NCBI GenBank assembly: GCA_003696565.1
Contig: RFHA01000118.1
Location: 1-41,482 of the forward strand
Source of the DNA: Chloroflexota bacterium
Lineage (GTDB): Bacteria > Chloroflexota > Anaerolineae > Aggregatilineales > Phototrophicaceae
Length of the DNA: 41,482 nucleotides
Direction of reading: 5' to 3'
Part shown: in pieces, positions 1 through 9,278 of the stretch
How the letters are laid out: each line of letters starts with the position of its first letter
How positions within the stretch are numbered: position 1 is the stretch's first letter
Position numbers and translations under genes: made by a program
Notes under the pieces: model-generated
What the model saw: only the letters and a program-made list of their open reading frames with translations
Told to the model about the DNA's origin: nothing
The model's database searches: none

Positions 1-362
1 CGAGGCAAAGCATCCCGCGGGGAAAAGAAAAAGATGATGAGGTAGATCAATAACATTTGCCCGGTGATAAGTGCTAAACGCGCCAAGGATTGTAAACGAT
101 TTGCTGCCACAGCAAGGTCATAAAAATCATTGGCACTGGCAAGCAACAACCATAAAATCACCAACACAAAGAACCAGAATGATTGTGGCAACACAAACGC
201 CAGTGTAAACGGCTCTTCTGCCCGAACAGACCAAATATATAACGCCAGCAATACCGAAACAAGCACTGCTAATGTGTCCCCAGCCATGAGCAAAAGCCGC
301 CGCTCAGAAATACGTAACTGTAACCTGAATCGTCTTTTAGGAGATGGAGAAAACAACATCAT
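1..362 (-). CDS. Sugar transferase (polyprenyl glycosylphosphotransferase family), N-terminal part, cut by window edge
   Basis: Only the first 120 codons are visible; the gene runs off the left edge. The protein starts MMLFSPSPKRRFRLQLRISE and continues with RRLLLMAGDTLAVLVSVLLA, then three more hydrophobic segments. This pattern (basic tail, a 'S-E-R-R' turn, a helix carrying a conserved GD, then a run of short membrane helices) is typical of the N-terminal membrane domain of exopolysaccharide sugar transferases, which move a sugar phosphate from a nucleotide sugar to undecaprenyl phosphate at the cytoplasmic membrane. The catalytic C-terminal domain is outside the window, so the call rests on the N-terminus alone. 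The start ATG overlaps the stop codon of the upstream membrane protein gene (TGATG at 360-364), so the two are probably translationally coupled. This fits a surface polysaccharide locus. Confidence 0.6.
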   Translation of the reverse strand, partial: MMLFSPSPKRRFRLQLRISERRLLLMAGDTLAVLVSVLLALYIWSVRAEEPFTLAFVLPQSFWFFVLVILWLLLASANDFYDLAVAANRLQSLARLALITGQMLLIYLIIFFFSPRDALP

Positions 363-2029
363 CAACGCTCCGGCAACGTATCTGGCAAATAAACATAGAT
401 ACGCAAGGTATCAAATTGTGCTAGTGGGGTTAGTAAATTCAAGCAAGCAGCTGGTCCTAGTTTTGCTTCTTTGGGTCCATATAACACATACCTCACCGGA
501 TACCCACGCTTACCGGGGACATACACCCCATCTAAAAAGCGTGTATCACAATCCTGCTCGTTATCTTCGGCATACCATGCAGAAACCGCCTGTTTTTTAT
601 CTTGGCTATCTAATGTCAATAAGGGGTGTCCATAAACCACCCGTCCACCTAACCATGACGGAATCCACAAGCTGACTTCTGGGGCAGCCAAGATCACATC
701 CTGCGGGCGAACACGTCCTTTCATCCAGTCAAACGCCGCCACATAGCTCTCTGGCAATAAAACCTCAGCCCGTTCATCACCTTTTTGATTAGAAAGCACA
801 ATCATGGGCAAAACCGTCATCATAATATTACTAGCTGCCAAAAGCGGCACAAACGCCACCATCAACCGCAACCGCCACTTACGTCGGATATATCGGAACC
901 AAAAATCTTCAATCGCACGGGTCGCAAAATATGCCAGCGGGATCATCAAACCTATCATAAACTCTTGCTGAACTAACGTTGGCAAATAAGTCAACAACAG
1001 CATTATCAATAACCATAACAACATAAATTGATCGCCGTCTTGTTCAAACCGCCGCACACCACGATACAACCCTGGTACAGCTAAGATCAGCGGAATCCCG
1101 AGGCTTAACACCAATATGACAAGTGAGACAGGTGGATCAGTATGTTGTTGCCGCCAAGCCTGATGAATAACTGCATTATTCTGGAACAACAAAACATAGT
1201 ACAAAATCATAGGAAGCGCAGGCACAACCAGCCATAATGCCCAATTTGCTTGTGCTTTTACGTAAGCGCGTTCTTGATACCAAATCAACGCGATATTGAG
1301 CAAAAACGCCACCGCTAGGGGAATAAACACCAACGGCGCAACAAACACCAAAATCAACGACAAGGTAAATACAATGACTCCACCATTTTGTACCGTTGGG
1401 AACGGCACCTCTCCAGGACGAAGAATCGGCACACACACACTGGCGAGCAACGCTAAACCAGTCAGCGCAATTGGCAAATGGACGTTGACTAAACTACTGT
1501 AATAGGGGTATATCCCAGGGCTAGATACATCTAAATAAGCTGTGTTGCCAGTTAAAGGAGCCAATAGCCAACCAAACCCCGCCCCAACGGATAACAACAC
1601 AAAGAAAATCCGGCGCGTCCGCAATTTTGACCAAATATTCGCTGCGAGTTGATAAAATGCCATATACATACATATCCCTGCCCCAACACGCGCCACATGA
1701 TACATCATGATCGGTGAGAGGTTCATCAAGCGGGAAACTTGCCCTAAAAATGTATACAGCGGTTCAATCAATGCTGCCTCATGCGCTTCTGGTGTAAACA
1801 ACACTTGGGATTGCCAAAAATCCTGACTTCCCTGAAATACATGAGAAAGATGTACAGCACTGGTATAAGGGTCATGCAGCACCCCCATAAAGTGCCAACC
1901 ATTGCCCACCACGCCTGACAACAAAATCCATAAAAATGGCAAAAACGCGAATAAGGTTAACACACAACTTGCCAGAATAACCCATCGCCATTCCGCCCGT
2001 GTCACATGTCCTGTGTAGTTCATTTGCAT
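362..2029 (-). CDS. Polytopic membrane protein, GT-C glycosyltransferase-like
   Basis: A protein of 555 residues with about eleven hydrophobic helices and one large non-membrane segment at the C-terminus (roughly the last 120 residues). An extracytoplasmic loop after the first helix (DPYTSAVHLSHVFQG) is followed by the motif ALIEPLYTFLG, an arrangement like GT-C glycosyltransferases that use lipid-linked sugars, although I see no diagnostic catalytic DxD. The frame is open to a GTG at 2041, but I prefer the ATG at 2029 because AAAGGTG lies about nine bases before it, while the GTG has its purine run directly abutting it. It overlaps the sugar transferase start downstream, which supports a role in polysaccharide or glycoprotein synthesis. 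The exact activity is not readable from sequence. Confidence 0.6.
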   Translation of the reverse strand: MQMNYTGHVTRAEWRWVILASCVLTLFAFLPFLWILLSGVVGNGWHFMGVLHDPYTSAVHLSHVFQGSQDFWQSQVLFTPEAHEAALIEPLYTFLGQVSRLMNLSPIMMYHVARVGAGICMYMAFYQLAANIWSKLRTRRIFFVLLSVGAGFGWLLAPLTGNTAYLDVSSPGIYPYYSSLVNVHLPIALTGLALLASVCVPILRPGEVPFPTVQNGGVIVFTLSLILVFVAPLVFIPLAVAFLLNIALIWYQERAYVKAQANWALWLVVPALPMILYYVLLFQNNAVIHQAWRQQHTDPPVSLVILVLSLGIPLILAVPGLYRGVRRFEQDGDQFMLLWLLIMLLLTYLPTLVQQEFMIGLMIPLAYFATRAIEDFWFRYIRRKWRLRLMVAFVPLLAASNIMMTVLPMIVLSNQKGDERAEVLLPESYVAAFDWMKGRVRPQDVILAAPEVSLWIPSWLGGRVVYGHPLLTLDSQDKKQAVSAWYAEDNEQDCDTRFLDGVYVPGKRGYPVRYVLYGPKEAKLGPAACLNLLTPLAQFDTLRIYVYLPDTLPER

Positions 2030-2122
2030 TCCAAATTTCACCTTTTATTAGGCTTCAGGAACAAGATAGTCTACAATATCTATGTTAACCTGTGTTTTCG
2101 ATAACGCAATTGAGGAAAGAGA

Positions 2123-2821
2123 ATGGCACAAGCACAAGCGCTTTATGCCCTGCAAGAAATTGATTTAAAAATCATCGCTCAGAACAAACGTCTAGAGACG
2201 TTAACACAACAATTACAAGATAACCAATCGGTTTTAGAAGCGCAACAACAAGTTGAGGCAGCACAAAAACGCCTAACCCCCTTACATACCAAACAAAAAG
2301 ACCTAGAACTCGAGATTCAAACTAACCGGCAAAAAGCCAAAGCTAGTGAAGACCGTCTTTATAGTGGTAACGTCAAAAATCCTAAAGAAATGCAAGACTT
2401 GCAACAAGAAATTGCATCTCTTAAGCAGCGCAACCAAACTTTGGAAGATCAGCTGCTGGACTTAATGCTCACAATCGAAGCCGCTGAGGCAGATTTGCAA
2501 ACGGCAGAACGTCATTTGGCAGCGGTAACAGCTCAATGGCAAGCTGAACACACTGATCTACTCAGCGAAAAAGCTGCTATTGAAACCGAGCTTGAACAAT
2601 TGGCTGCTCAACGTGAGAAAGCTGTAACACAAATTTCCGCACAAAATCGTAAAATTTACGATACCATGAAAAAGAAAAAGGCGAATCGTCCAGTCTCTTT
2701 AATGCAAGGGCGGATGTGTACCGCTTGTGGTGTGGAGCAAACAATGGCAATTGAACAAGCCGTTAGTCATAACGCAGACTTGGTTTATTGTGAAAACTGC
2801 GGGCGTATTCTGGTGAAATAG
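2123..2821 (+). CDS. Coiled-coil protein with C-terminal C4 zinc ribbon (zf-RING_7 / CdsZ-like)
   Basis: A protein of 232 residues. Residues about 5-180 are a charged, Gln/Glu/Ala-rich antiparallel coiled coil; the turn contains the family signature RLYSGNVKNPKEMQDLQ near residue 90. The C-terminus is a compact zinc ribbon with CTAC at 199-202 and CENC at 223-226, so four cysteines for one zinc ion. This architecture is widespread in bacteria as a conserved protein annotated as C4-type zinc ribbon; relatives have been proposed to act as nucleic-acid-associated or chaperone-like factors, but no reaction is established. The start ATG follows a GAGGAAAG ribosome site. It is followed after 36 bases by the NACHT-HEAT gene on the same strand, which may share its transcript. 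Confidence 0.85.
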   Translation: MAQAQALYALQEIDLKIIAQNKRLETLTQQLQDNQSVLEAQQQVEAAQKRLTPLHTKQKDLELEIQTNRQKAKASEDRLYSGNVKNPKEMQDLQQEIASLKQRNQTLEDQLLDLMLTIEAAEADLQTAERHLAAVTAQWQAEHTDLLSEKAAIETELEQLAAQREKAVTQISAQNRKIYDTMKKKKANRPVSLMQGRMCTACGVEQTMAIEQAVSHNADLVYCENCGRILVK

Positions 2822-2857
2822 CCCTTATTTGACCCTCAAACAACTGGGGAGTAATAC

Positions 2858-5665
2858 ATGGTCAACTTCAATTTCAACCTGGAAAACTTTGGTTTAGGCT
2901 TAGGTGCTGGGTGGGCTTCTGCCTACGCACTTTATCGATCAAGACATGTCATCTCACGTGTGCGCGAATCAATACAGCAAAGTGCCACCAGCGCACGCAA
3001 CATCGCCTTAAGTGGTGCCGATGCAGATTATCTACGTGATCTCATCAAATATGTTCAAGCCGACCATTTGGCGGGTGCACGCATTCCACTCAGTCAAATT
3101 TTAGTTGAGCCGCGTTTTATGCTTGCGCCTCGTGTTGTTGAGCCGGTGGATGATGATGTTGCAAAAAGTGTATTTCGTGTGGTGCCTATCGTACCAGACC
3201 ACCCCTATTTACACGCTCCTTACAACATAGAGTCCCTTTCCGTTGAAGAATTAGATAACGGGGATCGATTCATCGCCATTTTAGGGGAGCCAGGCAGTGG
3301 GCGCACAACCGCACTCTATGCGATCGCGCTATGGGCAATCGGAGAAATTGATTTTAAGCCCCCTGTAGACCCTGTGATGGAGCGAATGCAACTTGAAGAG
3401 CAGTCTATTGAGAACCAAAAAGAACGTGCCCAACGGTATAAAGAACGGATGCAAATTGAAGAACAAGCCAAAGACGCGCTGGAACGCAAAACCGGTAAGG
3501 ACACAAACGGCAAAGAGAATGACAAAAATATCACGCCATTCCGCCGATTAACACCGATGTATGCCCATCTCGGCAATATCAGCACCAGTGTAAGTGAATT
3601 CGGGCAAATCATTGACCCAGCAGAGCCGCTTGTCCGTGCTATTCAGCATTATACCGGGCGCGTAACATCGATGAAGATTCCGCGCAATATCTATGAACGC
3701 CTCAAACAAGGGCGCGTTTTACTTTTATTAGACGGGCTAGATGATCTACCGGAATCTCAACAAATCGCCAAGCTAAATTGGTTAAAAGCGTTTGTGCAAG
3801 AATATGGCAGTAACTTTATCATCATCACTGGACCAATTTCGGGCTATGGCAGATTATTACAACTTGGGGCGGCTCCAGTTTTCCTGCGTCCCTGGCAAGA
3901 TATTACGGTCAACACATTGATTGATAAATGGGCAGATAATTGGGCACAAATTCGCGGGCGACGACGGTCAAGTACGCTTGACTCAGCAACCATACAACGA
4001 GCAAAATCCCGCAGCCGTGCCATGACCCCCTTTGAACTTACCCTTAAAACCTGGGCAATTTTTGAAAGTCCAGAGCAGACCACCATCCAAAGCTGGATGA
4101 ACAACCTGTTAGCCAACCTCGCGCTAAACCTAAACTTAGAGGATACCATGCCTCAATTAATTCAAGCAGCAGCATTACAGCTAGATATGGGGTTCATCAC
4201 AGCGGAAAACTTGGAAGCCAAGCTTACCGCTGATAATCCTGCCATTAGAGTTGAGCATAGCGATCAACCAACCAACAACCTAGATGCACCGAATAATGAT
4301 GACGATGAAGACCTGGATCGTTTCTTTGAGCAATTTGAAGACTCTGAATCAGATAATCAACCTCCTGACCTGGGAGAGCTATTAGGTGGCGAAGATGTAG
4401 ATGAAGATACCGACTCTAAATCATCTCAAACAAACACGCCCGCTGCTACTTCCACATCTCGTACAAATAAACTCTATGTACAGTTATTAACACGTTGGCA
4501 TAAAGCTGGGTTGTTAAAACGCTTCAGAGGTGGACGATACCAATTCCGTCATGGGTTGATCGCAGCGTATTTAGCAAGCCTCACCCTAACGGAAGATGCT
4601 GTTTTAATGGGAAAAAGCCAACTCCCAGCTTGGCAGCCAGCCTTGATGTATGCAACTGCACACCGCCCTATGGATATTGTGGTCGATGCACGGCTAGAAG
4701 CCCCAACAGATGTTTTGCTCAATAATCTGCTAGAGACCACCAAATGGATCAAATATGCAACTGGTAAAGTAACTTGGTTGCCGAAAGTTTTTCGTCAATT
4801 AGCAAACACATTCGTCAAAGAGAGCCAATATAGTGGTGTGCGTGAACGAGTAGCGGCGGCACTAGTTGGCACACGTGACCGCAATGCACTCAAAGTCTTT
4901 TCCCGTTCATTAGATCATCCAGACCCGCATATTCGTCGGTTGGCGTGTTTGGGAGTTGGTGCCTTACAAGCAGATGAAGCTGTTAACGCCCTCAGCCGCT
5001 TACTCAATGACCGTGATCAAGAAGTTAAGCTAGCAGCCGGCTTAGCCTTAGGTGCTATCGGAACAGAAGAGGCTTTAGAACAAATGGTTATCGCCCTCAC
5101 AGAAGGCGAAGAACCGCTTCGGCAGGCAATCGCAGAGGCGTTTGCCGCTATTCCAGAAGAAGGCTACCCTGTTTTATACGATGCTATCCACCATGACGAT
5201 ATGATGTTACGCCGGGCAGCGGTATTTGGTTTAAGGCGTGTTAACACCACTTGGGCGTTGGTTGCTTTATATCGCACCTCGTTGGAAGATGATGAATGGT
5301 ATGTGCGCTCTGCGGCAGAGCAAGCCTTTATTGAAATGCGATTTGGTGATACTGCCACCGGACCGCGCCGTTACCCCCAAGCAGAAGAAATTGACTGGGT
5401 ACGGAATTGGCTCACCAGTTTAGGGGATGCCAGCAAAAATATCAAAGCAGGCGGCGTAGAGCTGCTCAAAATGGCGTTGAATGAAGGCAACACAGAGATT
5501 CAACAACTAGCAGCCGTGAACTTAGGTTTGATGGGCTATGCGGATCAAATTGGCGTGCTGTATCGTGCATTGCGACACCGAGATGAAACAGTTCGAGAAG
5601 CCGCCCACCGCGCGTTGACCTACCTACAACTGCAAATGGGCAAAGCCATCCCATCGCCGATCTAA
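2858..5665 (+). CDS. NACHT-type STAND NTPase with C-terminal HEAT repeats
   Basis: A protein of 935 residues with a short hydrophobic N-terminus. The P-loop reads GEPGSGRTT at about residues 143-151, so the usual Walker A lysine is arginine. A charged, coiled segment of about 60 residues (170-230) follows before the NACHT core resumes. Walker B is LLLLDGLDDL at about 286-295, with a sensor strand FIIITG about 30 residues later. Residues about 470-540 form a strongly acidic, then Ser/Thr-rich, probably disordered linker. From about 650 to 930 there are repeated helix pairs of the HEAT/PBS-lyase kind, for example PDPHIRRLACLGVGALQADE and DETVREAAHRALTYL. STAND NTPases are signal-transducing switches and many bacterial members act in immunity, but nothing here names the effector. 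GGGGAG precedes the ATG at 2858. Downstream it converges on the O-antigen-ligase gene. Confidence 0.75.
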   Translation: MVNFNFNLENFGLGLGAGWASAYALYRSRHVISRVRESIQQSATSARNIALSGADADYLRDLIKYVQADHLAGARIPLSQILVEPRFMLAPRVVEPVDDDVAKSVFRVVPIVPDHPYLHAPYNIESLSVEELDNGDRFIAILGEPGSGRTTALYAIALWAIGEIDFKPPVDPVMERMQLEEQSIENQKERAQRYKERMQIEEQAKDALERKTGKDTNGKENDKNITPFRRLTPMYAHLGNISTSVSEFGQIIDPAEPLVRAIQHYTGRVTSMKIPRNIYERLKQGRVLLLLDGLDDLPESQQIAKLNWLKAFVQEYGSNFIIITGPISGYGRLLQLGAAPVFLRPWQDITVNTLIDKWADNWAQIRGRRRSSTLDSATIQRAKSRSRAMTPFELTLKTWAIFESPEQTTIQSWMNNLLANLALNLNLEDTMPQLIQAAALQLDMGFITAENLEAKLTADNPAIRVEHSDQPTNNLDAPNNDDDEDLDRFFEQFEDSESDNQPPDLGELLGGEDVDEDTDSKSSQTNTPAATSTSRTNKLYVQLLTRWHKAGLLKRFRGGRYQFRHGLIAAYLASLTLTEDAVLMGKSQLPAWQPALMYATAHRPMDIVVDARLEAPTDVLLNNLLETTKWIKYATGKVTWLPKVFRQLANTFVKESQYSGVRERVAAALVGTRDRNALKVFSRSLDHPDPHIRRLACLGVGALQADEAVNALSRLLNDRDQEVKLAAGLALGAIGTEEALEQMVIALTEGEEPLRQAIAEAFAAIPEEGYPVLYDAIHHDDMMLRRAAVFGLRRVNTTWALVALYRTSLEDDEWYVRSAAEQAFIEMRFGDTATGPRRYPQAEEIDWVRNWLTSLGDASKNIKAGGVELLKMALNEGNTEIQQLAAVNLGLMGYADQIGVLYRALRHRDETVREAAHRALTYLQLQMGKAIPSPI

Positions 5666-5673
5666 AAATACAA

Positions 5674-5705
5674 AGCGCAAGACAGCCAGTTAATTGCCTT
5701 GCGCT
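5674..5705 (+). terminator. Weak hairpin downstream of the NACHT-HEAT gene
   Basis: The arms AGCGCAAG (5674-5681) and CTTGCGCT (5698-5705) are perfectly complementary with a 16-base loop. The 3' flank is only moderately T-rich, so termination strength is uncertain. Confidence 0.4.
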
Positions 5706-5713
5706 GTTATGCA

Positions 5714-5769
5714 CTTTAAGAAATCAATCGCACACCTTCCGCGTGGGGTAATGCGACATTTTCTTAAAG
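5714..5769. repeat. Long inverted repeat between convergent genes (possible bidirectional terminator)
   Basis: The outer arms CTTTAAGAAA (5714-5723) and TTTCTTAAAG (5760-5769) are a perfect 10-base inverted repeat. Inside them TCGCA (5728-5732) pairs with TGCGA (5752-5756), giving a long imperfect hairpin in the 109-base gap between the NACHT gene and the O-antigen-ligase gene. The A- and T-rich arms could act as a terminator in both directions; a small structured RNA is an alternative. Confidence 0.45.
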
Positions 5770-5774
5770 AGCTG

Positions 5775-7919
5775 TTAATCAAACTGTTCAAATGCCTGTA
5801 TCAGATATGCCAATGCCAGATCACTAGCGGGATAATTCACTTGTGGTAAAAATCGGCGTGGAATAGCAAACCGCAAAAACTGATAATATGGGATATTCGC
5901 ACCAAAAACCACATCCTCACGCGCAAAATCCGGTGCGATCAGTTCACGCGCCCGTACCAAATCGCCACTGACCAATGCCTGCCATGCGCGTTCTATATCG
6001 GTCTGCGGCGCAGGAAGTGGCTCGGTACGATGCCCAGCTAAGATGTTTAACGCTTTACCACTATAATCACGGTCATCAAACACGTAATCTGTTGACTGCC
6101 CCTGCCCGATTGCCAGAATCGCGGCAGTGCGAGCATCTGGTATATAGTTGGCTAGTGGAGCCTGCTCATCCCAAACAAGCCATAACCGTGTGCCATCCTT
6201 CAACGCCAACGTATAGGCAGCGTTCGCTAATGTCATATCACCAGCAGCTTGAGCATATACCCCCTGTAAATAAGCAAAGTATAAAGCGTCTGGGGCGGCA
6301 TCTATTGCACTCTGCATGGCGTTGATCGCATCTGTATAGCGTCCAGCTTGGGCATATAACGCGCCGAGATTCGCCCAACCATAAGCATCTTGTGGCTCTA
6401 ATGTGATATATCGTTCATAGGCGGCAATCCCTAAATCCAACGCAGAGACATCACCTTGATTCGCCGCCAAACCGTATAAATATGCCTGTTGATTAATATA
6501 GACCGATAATTCAGGATCAGCGTTCACAATCGGGATCAGTGCATCCGCCGCCGCACGATAATCCCCAATACCATCCGCTGGAAAAGCAGACTGCAATGTA
6601 TCGTTGTATCGCATATATACCCATGTACTCCACCCACCTGTGACCATGAGTACAACAGCTAAACTCACCAAGCCAATAGAATGCCCCACCTGCCGCCAAC
6701 GTGCTTCTATAGGTAATGGATTAATCGGCGCAGTGGCAAGCACCAACACCAACACACCCATCAACGCAATGACCGGCATCATAGCCGGGAAATCAAACAG
6801 ATGATGCACCCCGAACCCAACACTTGCACCGATAGCGGTGATGACAAATCCTTTCTGCCGTGAATTTACCAAACGTAAATTAAGCCGCATCGCCGCTATG
6901 AGAATCACCACAGAAGCCACCAATGCGCCTAATCCCACCGTGCCCAATTCCGCCGCAACATGTAACACCCCATTATGCGCATGGCTATGTGGCTGGCGTG
7001 GTGGTTGGGATTGATACCGCGCTAATTCTGCACCAAATGTGAACAATCCACTGCCAGCAACTGGATGCTCATTAAATACCCCAATCGCATGTTGATAGAT
7101 TGTCGCTCGTAAGCTCAGGCTGCGCCCAGATTGCCGGAAAGACTGCAAGAAAAATACCCCAACAACACCGATTACCATCAATAACACAATCCCCGCCATC
7201 GCCCATCGAAAACGATAGCGGGTCAAGCTATGCCGCCACGCCTTAGGAAAATACAAGCCCGCTAAAACCATCATCCCCACTGCCATCCCAAGCCATGCCC
7301 CGCGTGAGAAGGTAAAAAACAGTAGCAATAAAATCATCAGGCTATAAATGCCTAACGCCCACCGCCCCAGGCGATGCGTTATCATCATCCAACGTCCCAG
7401 GCTTAATAACCCCAAAACCACTAAAAACGCCCCTAGTGAATTTGGATTGCCGATGACACTGCCAGGGCGTGGAAATTGTAAGTGAATCAGGTCGAACGGT
7501 GCGGATTGCAGTTGAAAAAACCCGAAAAACACCACAACCACACCGCCCATCAACGCTGCGTCAATGAGTGTGGTACGCTGAATTTTACGGTTGGCAAGGG
7601 CATCATTCAACACATACCACACGAGTAAATACACACCGACATACCAAAAGCCGATGACAATTCGCCGCCATTCTTCAAGGTTCGTCAATAGGCTTAATCC
7701 AAACGCAACACCCCATAAAATTAACAATAAATCTAACGGGGTGTTATGCCATATCCACCGCCCACGCCAACGCACCAGTTGCCACATCCCTAGCCCCACC
7801 GTCATCATGACCAATGTGACAATTTTCAACTCTGGCATCAGCACACCATTAAATGTGCCTCCCAATGCAAACAAATATGTCATCAAAAGTGCTAAACTTG
7901 CCCGTCCAATTGCAGCCAT
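5775..7919 (-). CDS. O-antigen ligase family (Wzy_C) membrane protein with C-terminal TPR repeats
   Basis: A protein of 714 residues. About the first 430 residues hold roughly twelve membrane helices, including a GNPNSLGAFLVVLGLL segment and, in the large external loop, the Wzy_C-type signature HNGVLHVAAELGTVGLG. Proteins of this family transfer or polymerise lipid-linked glycans on the outside of the cytoplasmic membrane (O-antigen ligases, polymerases, and glycan-to-protein ligases). After the last helix, residues about 470-600 contain TPR-like helix pairs (DAYGWANLGALYAQAGRYTD, then a second with AAGDMTLANAAYTLAL), giving an extracytoplasmic protein-binding tail. Chloroflexota commonly carry such TPR-fused forms. 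It is divergent from the next gene with only 29 bases between starts, so its promoter probably lies inside the neighbour. Ligase versus polymerase cannot be decided. Confidence 0.85.
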   Translation of the reverse strand: MAAIGRASLALLMTYLFALGGTFNGVLMPELKIVTLVMMTVGLGMWQLVRWRGRWIWHNTPLDLLLILWGVAFGLSLLTNLEEWRRIVIGFWYVGVYLLVWYVLNDALANRKIQRTTLIDAALMGGVVVVFFGFFQLQSAPFDLIHLQFPRPGSVIGNPNSLGAFLVVLGLLSLGRWMMITHRLGRWALGIYSLMILLLLFFTFSRGAWLGMAVGMMVLAGLYFPKAWRHSLTRYRFRWAMAGIVLLMVIGVVGVFFLQSFRQSGRSLSLRATIYQHAIGVFNEHPVAGSGLFTFGAELARYQSQPPRQPHSHAHNGVLHVAAELGTVGLGALVASVVILIAAMRLNLRLVNSRQKGFVITAIGASVGFGVHHLFDFPAMMPVIALMGVLVLVLATAPINPLPIEARWRQVGHSIGLVSLAVVLMVTGGWSTWVYMRYNDTLQSAFPADGIGDYRAAADALIPIVNADPELSVYINQQAYLYGLAANQGDVSALDLGIAAYERYITLEPQDAYGWANLGALYAQAGRYTDAINAMQSAIDAAPDALYFAYLQGVYAQAAGDMTLANAAYTLALKDGTRLWLVWDEQAPLANYIPDARTAAILAIGQGQSTDYVFDDRDYSGKALNILAGHRTEPLPAPQTDIERAWQALVSGDLVRARELIAPDFAREDVVFGANIPYYQFLRFAIPRRFLPQVNYPASDLALAYLIQAFEQFD

Positions 7920-7948
7920 AATTCATCTTTTCAGGTACAATCATCTCC

Positions 7949-9124
7949 ATGAAAACTACATGGTATATTTCTCCCTGGTTTATTGCAACAGTTTTGACGC
8001 TGATTTACGCGCTGTCAGTCGTCATAGTCAATAATGATTCACTAGCACTGGTCACAATCGGCACACGATTTAGCGAGGGCATCCCGCAGGACGCTGGTGG
8101 TACAGAAGGTTATGATGGGCAGTTTGTTTATTTCATCGCCCGTGATCCATCAACAGCAGAGGTGTTTATCGCCAATGGTGGCGACTACCCTGCCTATCGC
8201 TATCAGCGGATTTTACTTCCGGCATTAGCGCGGATATTCTCATTAGGGAATACTGATTTAATTCCCTGGGCGATTTTATTCATCAACCTACTAGCAATTG
8301 CTGGTGGAACAGCCGCCCTAGAGAGCTTGTTAAAACAGCGTGGTATAAGCCGTTGGTACGCGCTTGGTTACGCGCTTTCCCTGGCAATTATGGGGTCCGC
8401 TCGCTTGAGTTTACCTGAACCCCTAGCGTATGGTCTGGTGTTGATAGCCATGTTACTCATTGATAAAGATCGCTGGTTATTGGCAGCCGGCGCATTGGCA
8501 TTTGCTGGATTAGCCAAAGAGACCACACTGATATTTGCCGCAGGCTATGGATTATATTTAGTTTATCAGCGGCGGTGGCGTTTGATGTTGATCTTCGGTG
8601 CCATCACATTGATTCCCTTCGCTGTCTGGCAGATCATATTATATGATCGATTTGGGACATTCGGCATTGGATCAGGCGGAGCCGGTGCAACTGGTTTTAC
8701 AGTCATCCCGTTCGGCGGTGTGCTGGAAATTGTGATCTTTATCATACAAGCAGCCATGGAGGTTATCCAAGCGGGGGAGGCAAATCCGGTTGTTGTCATC
8801 TTTCGGGCATTGATTGGTGTGTTAATCTTTGCAGTGGTGTTAATCCCGTTTGTCATTTATCCAACCATCTGGGGATTGCGGCATGGGTGGGTAGCTTTGC
8901 GCACTAAATCCCCTTCCCCACTAGTATTTGTTTTGTTAATCAACTGTGCTGTGATGTTATTTGTGCCATTTTCGACTTATCGAGAAGTATTGGGGATTTT
9001 ACGGTTCATCGCAGGGTTAGAAATTGTCATCATTTTATTTGCTGCACAACTTAATGCCAAACGAATGTTACGTTATACGACCTTCTGGGCATTGACCATC
9101 ATCTTTCTAATCGGCTCAGGATAA
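7949..9124 (+). CDS. Polytopic membrane protein, AZOBR_p60025-like (GT-C type, cell-surface glycopolymer)
   Basis: A protein of 391 residues with about ten membrane helices. The first external loop carries GYDGQFVYFIARDP followed by DYPAYRYQRILLP, a signature I associate with the AZOBR_p60025 family of cell-surface glycopolymer formation proteins, which resemble GT-C mannosyltransferases. The Asp in GYDGQ and the AYRYQR block would face the outside, where lipid-linked sugars are used. The start ATG at 7949 has a poor ribosome site, but the first helix begins immediately after it. The gene lies head to head with the O-antigen-ligase gene, in keeping with a joint role in surface glycan assembly. 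The family assignment is from memory of the motif, and function is inferred. Confidence 0.6.
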   Translation: MKTTWYISPWFIATVLTLIYALSVVIVNNDSLALVTIGTRFSEGIPQDAGGTEGYDGQFVYFIARDPSTAEVFIANGGDYPAYRYQRILLPALARIFSLGNTDLIPWAILFINLLAIAGGTAALESLLKQRGISRWYALGYALSLAIMGSARLSLPEPLAYGLVLIAMLLIDKDRWLLAAGALAFAGLAKETTLIFAAGYGLYLVYQRRWRLMLIFGAITLIPFAVWQIILYDRFGTFGIGSGGAGATGFTVIPFGGVLEIVIFIIQAAMEVIQAGEANPVVVIFRALIGVLIFAVVLIPFVIYPTIWGLRHGWVALRTKSPSPLVFVLLINCAVMLFVPFSTYREVLGILRFIAGLEIVIILFAAQLNAKRMLRYTTFWALTIIFLIGSG

Positions 9125-9176
9125 GTCTTACGATGATTTTATGTTGATAAGATAATGTATAGCATGGTTTAGGTTG

Positions 9177-9186
9177 TGTAAAATAG
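9177..9186 (+). promoter_or_regulatory. Possible extended -10 promoter element before yggT
   Basis: TGTAAAATAG contains an extended -10 (TGn then TAAAAT at 9179-9184) 95 bases before yggT. No convincing -35 is present at the right spacing. The same ten bases occur in the promoter proposed for comF at 20418-20427. Confidence 0.3.
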
Positions 9187-9278
9187 CTTATACCTAGCCA
9201 CATCGCTTTTATCTATGGCAGAATATCAACGCAACATTTAACCATTAGCAAGTAATAACTTCTAAAGGAGTGTGTTTT

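Noticed and set aside
130-675. Forward reading frame of 181 codons opposite the sugar transferase and GT-C-like genes
   Set aside because: It straddles the junction of two well-supported reverse genes, has a low-complexity Asn/Thr/His-rich translation and no ribosome site.
2858-5665. Antiphage defence island around the NACHT gene
   Set aside because: The only neighbours are a conserved zinc-ribbon gene and polysaccharide genes; no effector, nuclease, integrase or toxin gene is near.
9270-9278. GTG start three codons upstream for yggT
   Set aside because: The GTG overlaps the ribosome site of the ATG at 9279 and would have none of its own.
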